NCBI RefSeq assembly: GCF_900543425.1
Contig: NZ_UQRQ01000005.1
Location: forward strand, 1 to 64,000
From: an uncultured Sanguibacteroides sp.
GTDB lineage: Bacteria > Bacteroidota > Bacteroidia > Bacteroidales > Marinifilaceae
Reading direction: 5' to 3'
DNA length: 64,000 bases
Numbering within the stretch: the stretch's first letter is position 1; each line of letters opens with the position of its first letter. Below are positions 18,043 to 25,873 of this stretch, piece after piece. The translations under genes and the position numbers were made by a program. The notes beneath the pieces are model-generated. The model was not told where the DNA came from. It did not search any database and worked only from the letters and a program-made list of their open reading frames with translations.

Positions 18043-18075
18043 AAAGAGTCAACTAAAACTGTTGACTCTTTTTTT
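18043..18075 (+). terminator. Intrinsic terminator of tRNA-Ser
   Basis: AAAGAGTCAAC pairs with GTTGACTCTTT around a short loop and runs into a T tract, starting 9 bases after the tRNA. Confidence 0.85.
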
Positions 18076-18092
18076 GTACACAAAATACCCAC

Positions 18093-18105
18093 CAGGGATT
18101 CGAAC
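18093..18105 (-). repeat. Inverted 13-bp copy of the tRNA-Ser T arm
   Basis: CAGGGATTCGAAC is the exact reverse complement of 18014-18026 in the tRNA-Ser T arm. The flanking bases (on the minus strand CCCTGGTGGG follows the T arm) look like the 3' end of another tRNA read on the minus strand. It may be a tRNA remnant or an old attachment footprint. The remaining bases to 18352 hold only the regulator promoter. Confidence 0.5.
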
Positions 18106-18276
18106 GAAGTGTCTGGATAGTGTTCAAAAAGTATGTTAATCATTTTCAATTAACATTCCAATCGTATAAAAAAGTGTAGGTTGTACATCGAACGGGTATA
18201 GAAAATCACAAATCTGAAAAATGACTCTCACGCTGTTAAGAACCCTCCTACCGTAGATAAATTACGGATGTTTGTA

Positions 18277-18335
18277 CCAAAATTACTGTTTTAAAAAGAT
18301 AGAGAAACAAGTATAGAAGAAAGCAGTTAATTTTG
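18277..18335 (+). promoter_or_regulatory. Promoter region of the first AraC gene
   Basis: The element CCAAAATTACTG (from 18277) is followed by the -7 box TAATTTTG at 18328-18335. The same CCAAAATTAC word sits 50 bp before the -7 box of the paralogous regulator at 19451, so the element is probably a shared operator, perhaps for autoregulation. Confidence 0.5.
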
Positions 18336-18352
18336 TTCGGAACAAATGCTCG

Positions 18353-19255
18353 ATGATGAAAAAAGAGACGGTGAAGATAGATACGATACATCAATGCAAT
18401 ACCTTTCTTGGGGAAAAGACATTACATCCCTTAGTAAGTGTTATCGACCTTTCAAAAGTGAACGACAAACAACAGGCCTCATTACAATTCAATTTCTATT
18501 CCGTTTGGTTGAAAGAATGTAGATGTAACAGCTTTGCCTATGGACGACAATATTATGACTATTCGGACGGAACTCTACTTTTTTTCTCTCCCGGTGTACC
18601 CGTCGATATCGAAAGAAATCACGAGATGTTTTGTTCAAACGGGTATTTGCTGACCTTTCATCCGGATCTGATAAAAGGAACATTTCTCGGGCAACGTATG
18701 AAAGATTATACATTCTTTTTATATCAGCAGAATGAGGCCCTTCATCTTTCATCCCGCGAAAAACGAACTATTCACACTTGTATGGAAAGAATCAATGAAG
18801 AAATTCATTGTCCTATCGATAATTACAGCAATATATTGATAATAAACAAAATAGAGCTACTATTAAACCATAGCATACGTTTCTATGACCGACAATTTAT
18901 TACGCGGCATAAAGCAAACGAAAATCTCCTAAGAAGAGTAGAGCGAATATTAAATCACCATTTTCTGGATGATCGGATAAGTGTCAGAGACATGATCTCG
19001 ACCAACTATTGCGCCGGTTTACTCCATCTATCCCCGGTCTATTTTGAAGATCTGTTGAAGCATGAATCCGGTAAGACTATGCACGAATATATTCAACTCA
19101 AGCGTATAGACATGGCCAAAAAACAATTGTCAGGAACCAATAAAACAATTGTCAGGATCTCCGAAGAGTTAGGTTTCTCTTCTTCTCCGTATTTTAGTCG
19201 GTTATTCAAAAAATTAACAGGTTATAGTCCCAACGAGTACAGGTCTAAATATTAA
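18353..19255 (+). CDS. AraC-family transcriptional regulator, copy 1
   Basis: A 300-residue regulator. The N-terminal ~190 residues form an effector/dimerisation domain (for example LHPLVSVIDLSKV near residue 22 and YDYSDGTLLFFSPG near 64). The C-terminal ~100 residues are the two helix-turn-helix motifs of AraC/XylS proteins, ending in VRISEELGFSSSPYFSRLFKKLTGYSPNEYR. It is clearly paralogous to the gene at 19451 over its full length (shared LHPLVSV, FHPDL, LLNH, RFYDRQFI blocks). Two start codons overlap (ATGATG). Its target genes are unknown; the nearby redox genes (aldo/keto reductase, old-yellow enzyme) and the 2-10 kb module are candidates. Confidence 0.9.
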   Translation: MMKKETVKIDTIHQCNTFLGEKTLHPLVSVIDLSKVNDKQQASLQFNFYSVWLKECRCNSFAYGRQYYDYSDGTLLFFSPGVPVDIERNHEMFCSNGYLLTFHPDLIKGTFLGQRMKDYTFFLYQQNEALHLSSREKRTIHTCMERINEEIHCPIDNYSNILIINKIELLLNHSIRFYDRQFITRHKANENLLRRVERILNHHFLDDRISVRDMISTNYCAGLLHLSPVYFEDLLKHESGKTMHEYIQLKRIDMAKKQLSGTNKTIVRISEELGFSSSPYFSRLFKKLTGYSPNEYRSKY

Positions 19256-19370
19256 ATCATAATTATTATCTCACTTTTATTCGTAATAAGATAGGAACTC
19301 ACATCCATACCCCAATCCGATACTAAAACGCTTATTGATAATACATGAACATATGTTACAGATTTACGAA

Positions 19371-19428
19371 CCAAAATTACGGGTTATAAAAAATATCTAT
19401 GTTTTTTCATATAAAATCCTTATTTTTG
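19371..19428 (+). promoter_or_regulatory. Promoter region of the second AraC gene
   Basis: CCAAAATTACGGGTTATAA from 19371 and the -7 box TATTTTTG at 19421-19428. The element includes an AACC-N8-GGGTT dyad (from 19369) and matches the upstream element of the first AraC gene. Confidence 0.5.
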
Positions 19429-19450
19429 TTATAAACCAAAAGCAATAAAT

Positions 19451-20347
19451 ATGAGTGAAATTATTAAATTAGAGACAGTTCAGGATTACAACAATATGTT
19501 GGGTGTGGAGACCTTGCATCCGTTGGTGAGCGTGGTCGATTTTTCAACACTCGAGGTACTCGAGCACAGCCGCAAAAATTTCGGCTTTTACTGTATATTT
19601 CTCAAGGAACTCGATTGCGGCACACTCTTGTACGGTCGCAGTAAATACGACTATCAGGAAGGTACTCTCGTTTTTCTGGCACCGGGACAAGTAGCAGGCA
19701 TAGACGACGGCGGAGAGACCCGCAATCCCAAAGGCTGGGCTTTGATTTTTCATCCCGATTTACTCTACGGAACATCTCTGGCCCGACGAATAAAGGAGTA
19801 TACCTTTTTCTCTTACGAATCAAACGAGGCCTTACACATGTCAGAACGGGAACGTCAGATCATACTCAACTGCTTTCGAGAAATCCAGGAAGAATTAGAA
19901 CACTCTATCGATAAACACAGCAAACAGATTATTGCCGCCAACATCGAGGTTCTGCTCAATCATTGCGTACGTTTCTATGATCGTCAGTTTATCATACGGA
20001 AGGCCGTAAACCGTGGTCTACTGGAAAACTTTGAGGAATTGCTCTCCGCTTACTTCGATTCGGATAAACCTCAAACCATCGGACTGCCCTCCGTACAGTA
20101 TTGTGCCGATCAATTACATCTATCACCTAACTATTTCGGCGATCTGATAAAAAAAGAGACAGGCAAATCGGCACAAGAACATATACAACTGACCGTTATC
20201 AGCAAAGTTAAAGAATTATTGATAGAAAGTAACAAATCTGTCAGTGAAATCGCTTATTCTTTGGGATTTAAGTACCCTCACCATTTGAGTCGTATGTTCA
20301 AGAATCTCGTTGGCTCCACACCAAACGAATATCGGACAGTAAGCTAA
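19451..20347 (+). CDS. AraC-family transcriptional regulator, copy 2
   Basis: A 298-residue paralogue of the upstream regulator, with the same N-terminal effector-type domain (TLHPLVSVVDFSTLEVL; YDYQEGTLVFLAPGQ) and a C-terminal AraC helix-turn-helix pair (VSEIAYSLGFKYPHHLSRMFKNLVGSTPNEYR). Members of this subgroup are common in Bacteroidetes, often beside oxidoreductase genes. It has its own promoter. Its last 50 bases overlap, tail to tail, the reading frame of a small minus-strand gene ending at 20298. Probable tandem duplication with the gene at 18353. Confidence 0.9.
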   Translation: MSEIIKLETVQDYNNMLGVETLHPLVSVVDFSTLEVLEHSRKNFGFYCIFLKELDCGTLLYGRSKYDYQEGTLVFLAPGQVAGIDDGGETRNPKGWALIFHPDLLYGTSLARRIKEYTFFSYESNEALHMSERERQIILNCFREIQEELEHSIDKHSKQIIAANIEVLLNHCVRFYDRQFIIRKAVNRGLLENFEELLSAYFDSDKPQTIGLPSVQYCADQLHLSPNYFGDLIKKETGKSAQEHIQLTVISKVKELLIESNKSVSEIAYSLGFKYPHHLSRMFKNLVGSTPNEYRTVS

Positions 20348-20570
20348 AAATCTTTGGTAAATCTGCCAAGGATGGTACACTATCGGGAAACATGAAAAAA
20401 GGCAAGCCCTTTTTATCGCCTGCCTTTATCCTTTTGCGGTCATAGACCTTTTTCGATTTGTGTACCCGATTAAAATTGATCGGACGAGTGTGATGTTCAA
20501 TCTCGGCCTCTCGGCTTGCTTTGCGATAGGCTTTGATGTAATCACGTCGAGTTAATTTACTTATCTTCAT
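20298..20570 (-). CDS. Small basic hypothetical protein
   Basis: A 90-residue, strongly basic protein whose N-terminal ~55 residues (MKISKLTRRDYIKAYRKA, then an NFNRVHKSKKVYDRKR block) resemble a small uncharacterised protein that I recall as widespread in Bacteroidales. A good -7 box lies just upstream on the minus strand. The C-terminal ~30 residues, which run antisense into the AraC gene, look less conserved in character, so the stop may have moved. No known domain. The Lys/Arg-rich composition suggests nucleic-acid or ribosome binding, which is speculative. Confidence 0.62.
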   Translation of the reverse strand: MKISKLTRRDYIKAYRKASREAEIEHHTRPINFNRVHKSKKVYDRKRIKAGDKKGLPFFMFPDSVPSLADLPKIFSLLSDIRLVWSQRDS

Positions 20571-20590
20571 AATTACTATCTTTTGTCCTG

Positions 20591-20598
20591 CAAAGATA
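20591..20598 (-). promoter_or_regulatory. -7 box for the small basic protein
   Basis: On the minus strand this reads TATCTTTG, a TAnnTTTG match 21 bp upstream of the start codon at 20570. It supports the small gene being real. Confidence 0.55.
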
Positions 20599-20650
20599 GC
20601 TATTATTTATTTAATACCCGGAAATCAAGTGACCTCCGGATATATTATAT

Positions 20651-21730
20651 TTAAGCATCCTTTTTAGCGTATTCCGACAACTCGCATCCGTATGTATCCA
20701 CCAGAAAATTATCCAAATCGTCAGCTTTAAAAGCCAGATTCGTAATATTTTCCTGTATCTCATCCGCGTACTCGGAAAATATATCCGAAATATGAATACG
20801 ATAAGAGATATAGATCTGATTACCGTCCAACCCCAATTGATAAGGTTTCACATCCGCATTTAACAGGTAGGTTAACACGGGTTCCAGATTTTTCTTGGGA
20901 AGGATGTTAATAGGCGACGTACAGAAAAGATAGGAACGTTGATAAACAAACATACGAATCTCCGAGCTTCCTTTATGGAATGTCCAACATTCATACCCGA
21001 CCCGCGCCAGAACCGGATTTATCCCCATGCTTTCGATCGCTTTCTCACAAAAAACAGCCAAGTCTGTCAGTCCCTGTTCTTTAAAGATATTTTCCGGTAA
21101 TTTTTCTCCACAAGAAGGACAATACTCGTCCTCTTCCGAAATCAACTCGTCGCAACTCCCGCACTGTACATTAAACACCGTTCGATCCATATCGGCAACC
21201 TGTTCCAACACCTGTCTCAGACAGGTTACCGGAATACCGAAACCCATGTTATCGGCCTCGGTTATTTTACTGGCTGTAATAGCAACAACCTCGTTTCGGT
21301 CATTAAACATAGGTCCCCCGCTATTACCGGGATTAACAGCTGCATCCGTTTGGATATAGTACTTATCATGAATCAACTGGCGAGGAGAAGAGACGGTTCC
21401 TTCCGTCACGGTAAAAGGCATTCCGAAAGGATAACCGGCAACATTGATCTTTTGCCCGATAGGTATCGTATCTGTCTCCGCAAAAACGATATCCGGTAAA
21501 TGCGAGAAATCCCCCTCCACGTTCAACAAGGCAATATCCAAAGCCGGATTCACCAAAACCACTTTAGCCAAAAAACGATTTTTATCATTATCTTGTATAG
21601 CCACTTGCTGAAATCCATCGACAACATGATAGTTCGTCACAAATAAATCATATCCTTTTAGATAAAAACAACTACCGGCACCTCCGGCATGATTTACTTT
21701 ATAAACCGCATTAAATATATTCTGTTCCAT
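20651..21730 (-). CDS. Cytosolic trypsin-like serine protease with zinc ribbon
   Basis: A 359-residue protein without a signal peptide. Residues 1-180 are a DegP/trypsin-type protease with a full triad: His35 (TNYHVVDG), Asp65 (NPALDIALL) and Ser137 (NPGNSGGP). A zinc ribbon follows, with CxxC at 190-193 and CPSC at 204-207. The C-terminal ~130 residues form an alpha/beta domain reminiscent of YbjN/chaperone-like folds (weak). There is no PDZ domain, unlike periplasmic DegP/DegS. It follows the Met/Gln-rich protein gene by 9 bp, so the two are one operon and probably partners. The similar C-terminal type of domain in both would fit a shared target. The substrate is unknown. Confidence 0.86.
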   Translation of the reverse strand: MEQNIFNAVYKVNHAGGAGSCFYLKGYDLFVTNYHVVDGFQQVAIQDNDKNRFLAKVVLVNPALDIALLNVEGDFSHLPDIVFAETDTIPIGQKINVAGYPFGMPFTVTEGTVSSPRQLIHDKYYIQTDAAVNPGNSGGPMFNDRNEVVAITASKITEADNMGFGIPVTCLRQVLEQVADMDRTVFNVQCGSCDELISEEDEYCPSCGEKLPENIFKEQGLTDLAVFCEKAIESMGINPVLARVGYECWTFHKGSSEIRMFVYQRSYLFCTSPINILPKKNLEPVLTYLLNADVKPYQLGLDGNQIYISYRIHISDIFSEYADEIQENITNLAFKADDLDNFLVDTYGCELSEYAKKDA

Positions 21731-21739
21731 GTTCTCTCC

Positions 21740-23089
21740 TTATTTGTCATTATTGTCGTTATTGTTACCTCCAAACATAGAGGCCATCATATTCTGAACA
21801 TTCTTCATGTATTCTTCCATGTTTACCCCTTGCATAGCCTGCATAGCCTGTTGTTGCATCTTCTGTATCTCTTCCATATTTACTCCCTGCATAGCCTGCA
21901 TCGCTTGTTGTTGCATTTGCTGAACATTTTGCATGTATTGAGACATATCCATCTCTTCCTCCGGCTCCAAATTACCTTCCATAATATCATCCATCGCTTC
22001 ATGCAGGATAGATGCTGCCTCCTCCCAAGATTTAGCAGAGGTTTCCTGTAAAGCTTTCACGACAAGCGCATTCACATCATCCTGTACGTTATTATAAAAA
22101 TACATTTCGTAGAACTTGTAAATGATCAGCAGGCAACAAGTCATATAATCTTCTGCCTCTAACGCATTGGAAGCCCTATCGTAAGTATTTTCAAAATTCT
22201 CCTGTATATTTTTTAAGTTGGAACGACGTTTACCGGGAATAAAAGTTTCCACAAAATACAGGTTCTCCGCCAACTGATCTTTCGTCATAGCTTGGATAGC
22301 CACGACCATCTCTTTACCGTGAGCCACAACTTCCGGCAACGGGATATCCTCCCGGTCCATATCGATAACCGCCTTGTTCAAATCATTAAGCAATTGTCCT
22401 TGTGGATGAGCGTAATATAAAATTTTTAATAAAGTAGTATCGACGACGTTCCATGCATACCCGTATTTACGTCCTCCCTCGAAATAACTAACGGCATCCA
22501 TACACTCTTTACAACTCAATTGCACGACATCGTACACGGAATCCACGGTCTGGGCATCATAAGGAGTAACTTTCGGTTCATAAATCCGTTTCGCCCCGAA
22601 TTTTGCCTCGAATTCATCATCATATTTATCGCCAACCCGACAAATCTCTTCCAATACATAATAAATCTTATAGGGATTAATTAAGGCAATAGGACAACTA
22701 TACTCAAAAAACAATCGATCGTCCTGAAGAGAAATCCGAGCCAAATCCATATGATTGAAATTTAATCCGGCAATCCGACGCAACAGAGGGATACGTCCTT
22801 TTTCGGGAATGGAAAGAAAAGGAGCCGTGATCTTCAACCAATCATCCTCCAATTTCAAGTTAACCACTATAGATCCGTGAGGAATATCAAATTCGGTACC
22901 CTGAACATTCCCGTATTTAGTGCGGAATTCTGCATTGATGTAATCCAATAAGGCATAAAAAGAACGTAAATATTCTTTATTCTCGAAAGCCTCTACACTC
23001 GTGTCGAAAGAATCGACATTCAACTTGCTTTCCGTCGAGGCTATGGTGGAAAGATTAAAAGTTAAGGTTTGCTTCATAATTGCAGCCAT
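21740..23089 (-). CDS. YbjN-like protein with Met/Gln-rich repeat tail
   Basis: A 449-residue acidic cytosolic protein. Residues about 30-160 look like a YbjN / type III chaperone-like alpha-beta domain (SFYALLDYINAEF, IVVNLKLEDDWLKITAPFLSIPE). The middle is mostly helical. The C-terminal ~70 residues are Met/Gln-rich, with a 19-residue tandem unit containing MQQQAMQAMQGVNMEE present twice, then an Asn/Asp tail. Such a Met-rich helix could bind hydrophobic segments, as the SRP54 M domain does, but that is only an analogy. It is the first gene of the pair with the zinc-ribbon protease. The start may be Met1 or Met5. Confidence 0.78.
   Translation of the reverse strand: MAAIMKQTLTFNLSTIASTESKLNVDSFDTSVEAFENKEYLRSFYALLDYINAEFRTKYGNVQGTEFDIPHGSIVVNLKLEDDWLKITAPFLSIPEKGRIPLLRRIAGLNFNHMDLARISLQDDRLFFEYSCPIALINPYKIYYVLEEICRVGDKYDDEFEAKFGAKRIYEPKVTPYDAQTVDSVYDVVQLSCKECMDAVSYFEGGRKYGYAWNVVDTTLLKILYYAHPQGQLLNDLNKAVIDMDREDIPLPEVVAHGKEMVVAIQAMTKDQLAENLYFVETFIPGKRRSNLKNIQENFENTYDRASNALEAEDYMTCCLLIIYKFYEMYFYNNVQDDVNALVVKALQETSAKSWEEAASILHEAMDDIMEGNLEPEEEMDMSQYMQNVQQMQQQAMQAMQGVNMEEIQKMQQQAMQAMQGVNMEEYMKNVQNMMASMFGGNNNDNNDK
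21834..21938 (-). repeat. 57-bp coding tandem repeat
   Basis: Two consecutive copies of a 57-bp unit encode the Met/Gln-rich 19-residue repeat near the end of the 449-residue protein. The copies differ at scattered third positions. Confidence 0.7.
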
Positions 23090-23434
23090 TTAATTTTTAT
23101 TACTATTGTTTCATAAATCTCTATTTATCAAGATTTATAACAACCTGAATACTTCTCGATAACAAAATCACACAAACGTCATAAAATTATGAAATAATTG
23201 ATAACTCCAAAGTCTGAGAATATATTTTATTAATATTTTAAACAACGTACTTATTGCCTTCTAATCTTGCCATTCTTCCATTAATTTTTTAAGTATTCAA
23301 ATAAAAATTATTTTACTTATCTTGCGACAATGAAGAAACAACATCTTAATATTTATGAATTGATTAGAATATAACTTTACCTAATATCATTCGTATGACA
23401 TGCAAAAAACCTAATAATTACACGATCTGATAAT
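23090..23434. other. 345-bp AT-rich divergent intergenic region
   Basis: Separates the minus-strand protease operon from the plus-strand hydrolase. I see no gene, no clear hairpin and no perfect TAnnTTTG box in either direction, only AT-rich sequence. Confidence 0.5.
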
Positions 23435-24337
23435 ATGAATACACCATCTTTCAAAATACCCGACGAAGGAACTCCGTTAAATCCTCTTTTGTCAAAACAA
23501 ACTTATACATACGCTGAAAAAGATAACCAAAAATTAAAAATGGATATTATCTCCCGGCCTGATCTTTCTAATGATGCTCCAGTAATCCTATTCCTTTTTG
23601 GTGGAGGATTTACCCATGGAGAAAGAGATCGGTCTGTATATAACTTTTACTTTAATCGAATGGCAGAAGAGGGATTCATTATAGTATCCATAGATTATCG
23701 CCTGGGATTAAAAGACAATCCGGACGTATCGGCTCAAAATATAACACCCCTCGAGAAAGCCATCGATATAGCCCGGGAAGACCTGTTTGATGCTACGTCC
23801 TACGTTCTAAAAAATGCCACAACACTACATGTGGACACCAAGACAATCATTCTTTCAGGCTCCAGTGCCGGAGCCTTGGTCGTTTTATCGGCAGATTGGC
23901 ACAAAAGAAATCCGAACAAATATTCCACGATCTTACCGCGGGAGTTTCAATACGCCGGGGTTATCAGTTTTTCCGGAGCACTTTTCAGCACGATAGGACT
24001 GCCAAAGTACGAAATAGATCCCGCCCCAACCATGATGTTTCACGGCACGGAAGATCATATCGTATTTTACAAAGGATTACGTTTAAGTACCTATTTACTA
24101 TTAGGTTCCAGCCACTTGGCTGATCTATTCACCTTAGAAAATTATCCTTTCTATTTAAAACGTTATGAAGGCATGGGCCACGAAATCTCGAAACTGGCAA
24201 TGCGGGAAGACCTGGACGCCATCGTATGGTTCATTCAAAATTATATCATAAACAAAAAAAATTACAAAATCGACATCACGTTCAATGACCTAAACAGAGA
24301 AAAACGACAATTACTTTCCGTAGAAGAACATCTGTAA
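23435..24337 (+). CDS. Alpha/beta hydrolase, esterase-like
   Basis: A 300-residue alpha/beta hydrolase of the carboxylesterase / BD-FAE type. The oxyanion region FLFGGGFTHGERD is near residues 53-65. The nucleophile elbow GSSAGA is near residue 147, the acid is in FHGTEDHIV near residue 205, and the catalytic His is in GMGHEIS near residue 249. No signal peptide, so cytosolic. Natural substrate unknown. It is followed 79 bp later by a small GNAT gene. Confidence 0.87.
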   Translation: MNTPSFKIPDEGTPLNPLLSKQTYTYAEKDNQKLKMDIISRPDLSNDAPVILFLFGGGFTHGERDRSVYNFYFNRMAEEGFIIVSIDYRLGLKDNPDVSAQNITPLEKAIDIAREDLFDATSYVLKNATTLHVDTKTIILSGSSAGALVVLSADWHKRNPNKYSTILPREFQYAGVISFSGALFSTIGLPKYEIDPAPTMMFHGTEDHIVFYKGLRLSTYLLLGSSHLADLFTLENYPFYLKRYEGMGHEISKLAMREDLDAIVWFIQNYIINKKNYKIDITFNDLNREKRQLLSVEEHL

Positions 24338-24416
24338 AATTTTTACCTGAAAACAGCAACCGTCATCCGTCCTGTTCACGTATAAAATATATTATAAATA
24401 TTTAATTCTGTAAACC

Positions 24417-24689
24417 ATGGAAATTATACACAACACACACGACCACAAATTTGAGATTCGGGACGGTAGACATACGGCAATCGTTGAATACAGACCCTTC
24501 AAAGAAGGAATCGATATCATACATACCTACGTTCCGCAAGAGATGGAAAACAAAGGATATGCCTCAGCCCTTGTAAAACACGCGTTAGAGTATGCCCGGG
24601 AGAATCACCTAAAAGTGATCACCACCTGTCCTTTTTCCAGAAGCTACGTGGCCCGACATCCGGAATACCAGAATTTGATATTCTCATAA
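24417..24689 (+). CDS. Small GNAT-family N-acetyltransferase (YjdJ-type)
   Basis: A 90-residue protein of the short GCN5-related family. The acetyl-CoA block is VPQEMENKGYASALVKHALEY near residues 40-60, followed by the TTCPFSRSYVARHPEYQ C-terminal signature of the YjdJ/GATD-like group. These small proteins lack the first half of a full GNAT domain; their substrate is unknown. Terminator directly downstream. Confidence 0.87.
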   Translation: MEIIHNTHDHKFEIRDGRHTAIVEYRPFKEGIDIIHTYVPQEMENKGYASALVKHALEYARENHLKVITTCPFSRSYVARHPEYQNLIFS

Positions 24690-24712
24690 TAGAAACACCG
24701 GGTCTGAAAAAC

Positions 24713-24743
24713 AAACCTGGGATCAAAATCTCCCAGGTTTTTC
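24713..24743 (+). terminator. Intrinsic terminator after the small GNAT gene
   Basis: AAACCTGGGA pairs with TCCCAGGTTT around an 8-base loop and is followed by a T run. Confidence 0.85.
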
Positions 24744-24820
24744 ATTTTAATCTTTAGAGCAAATATCATTTTATTCGATTCTTTTAAATTTTAAAAGGCC
24801 ACCTTTTCTACAAATTTACG

Positions 24821-24828
24821 TAAATTTG
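24821..24828 (+). promoter_or_regulatory. -7 box for the aldo/keto reductase gene
   Basis: TAAATTTG matches TAnnTTTG, 29 bp before the start at 24858. Confidence 0.6.
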
Positions 24829-24857
24829 GAGTGAAACACATATAAACTACTGTACTT

Positions 24858-25841
24858 ATGGAATATAGAAAGTTAGCAGATTCAGATCTTGAATTATCCG
24901 TCATCACCTTCGGTTCATGGGCCGTAGGGAGTTGGATGTGGGGAAAAACGGAAAGAAACGACGCTATCGGAGCGATTCGTACCGCCTATGAATTAGGTGT
25001 GACTTCTATTGATACGGCTCCCGTTTACGGTCAGGGAGATAGTGAAGAAATTGTAGGAGAAGCGATCCGGGGAATTCCAAGGGATAAAATACAAATCCTT
25101 ACAAAATTCGGGATGCGCTGGGATGTAAAGAAAGGTACTTTCGCTTTTAAGAGCAAAAACAATAACGGACAAGATATCGATATATACAAGTACGGAGGCA
25201 AAGAGAGCGTGATAAAAGAGTGTGAAGACAGTCTGCGTCGTTTAAAGACAGACTACATCGACCTATATCAAATACATTGGCCGGACCCTTCTACTCCGGT
25301 AAACGAAACATTTGAAGCCGTGGCCAAATTAATAGATCAGGGTAAGGTACGTTATGCCGGAGTATGTAATTACGATACTCCGCTATTGGAAGAAGTGAAA
25401 AAAACAATTTCCATCGTTTCGGACCAAGTTCCTTTCAGCATGGTAAACCGGGAAATTCAAAATGAGATTGTACCCTATTGTATTAAACACGGTAAATCCA
25501 TTTTAGCATATAGCCCTATGCAAGGAGGTTTGTTAACGGGAAAAATGAAACCGGGTTATGTATTTGCAGAAGGGGATCACCGAAAAAATAATAAATATTT
25601 TACAGACGAAAATATCCAAAGAACGAACGATTTTCTGGAAAGAATAAAACCTTTAGCAGATGAAAAGGGAGCTACTCTATCCCAACTAATCATCCGCTGG
25701 ACCATCGAACAACCGGGTATTACAATTGCTTTGGTCGGCGCAAGGAATGTCCGACAAGCCAAGCAAAATGCAGAGGCCATTAATGTGAAGCTATCACACG
25801 AAGAGATCGAATTTATTAATAAACAACTGGAGACCTTATAA
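24858..25841 (+). CDS. Aldo/keto reductase
   Basis: A 327-residue NADPH-dependent TIM-barrel oxidoreductase. The catalytic set is visible: SIDTAPVYGQGDSEEIVGEAI (Asp and Tyr near 50-56), Lys in ILTKFG near 80, and His in YQIHWPD near 137. The C-terminal LSQLIIRWTIEQPGITIALVGARN is the cofactor-binding block. The closest general type is the YdbC/general stress protein 69 group. Substrate unknown; carbonyl detoxification is typical. It forms a pair with the old-yellow enzyme 32 bp downstream. Confidence 0.91.
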   Translation: MEYRKLADSDLELSVITFGSWAVGSWMWGKTERNDAIGAIRTAYELGVTSIDTAPVYGQGDSEEIVGEAIRGIPRDKIQILTKFGMRWDVKKGTFAFKSKNNNGQDIDIYKYGGKESVIKECEDSLRRLKTDYIDLYQIHWPDPSTPVNETFEAVAKLIDQGKVRYAGVCNYDTPLLEEVKKTISIVSDQVPFSMVNREIQNEIVPYCIKHGKSILAYSPMQGGLLTGKMKPGYVFAEGDHRKNNKYFTDENIQRTNDFLERIKPLADEKGATLSQLIIRWTIEQPGITIALVGARNVRQAKQNAEAINVKLSHEEIEFINKQLETL

Positions 25842-25873
25842 TCGGATATGGTATTCATATTAAACATATTGTT

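Noticed and set aside
21834..21938. Short tandem repeat resembling a CRISPR-like array
   Set aside because: Only two units with no spacers; the period is a multiple of three and it encodes a protein repeat.
21689..22051. Leu/His-rich plus-strand open frame opposite the Met/Gln repeat
   Set aside because: It is the complement of the coding repeat and has no promoter or family character.
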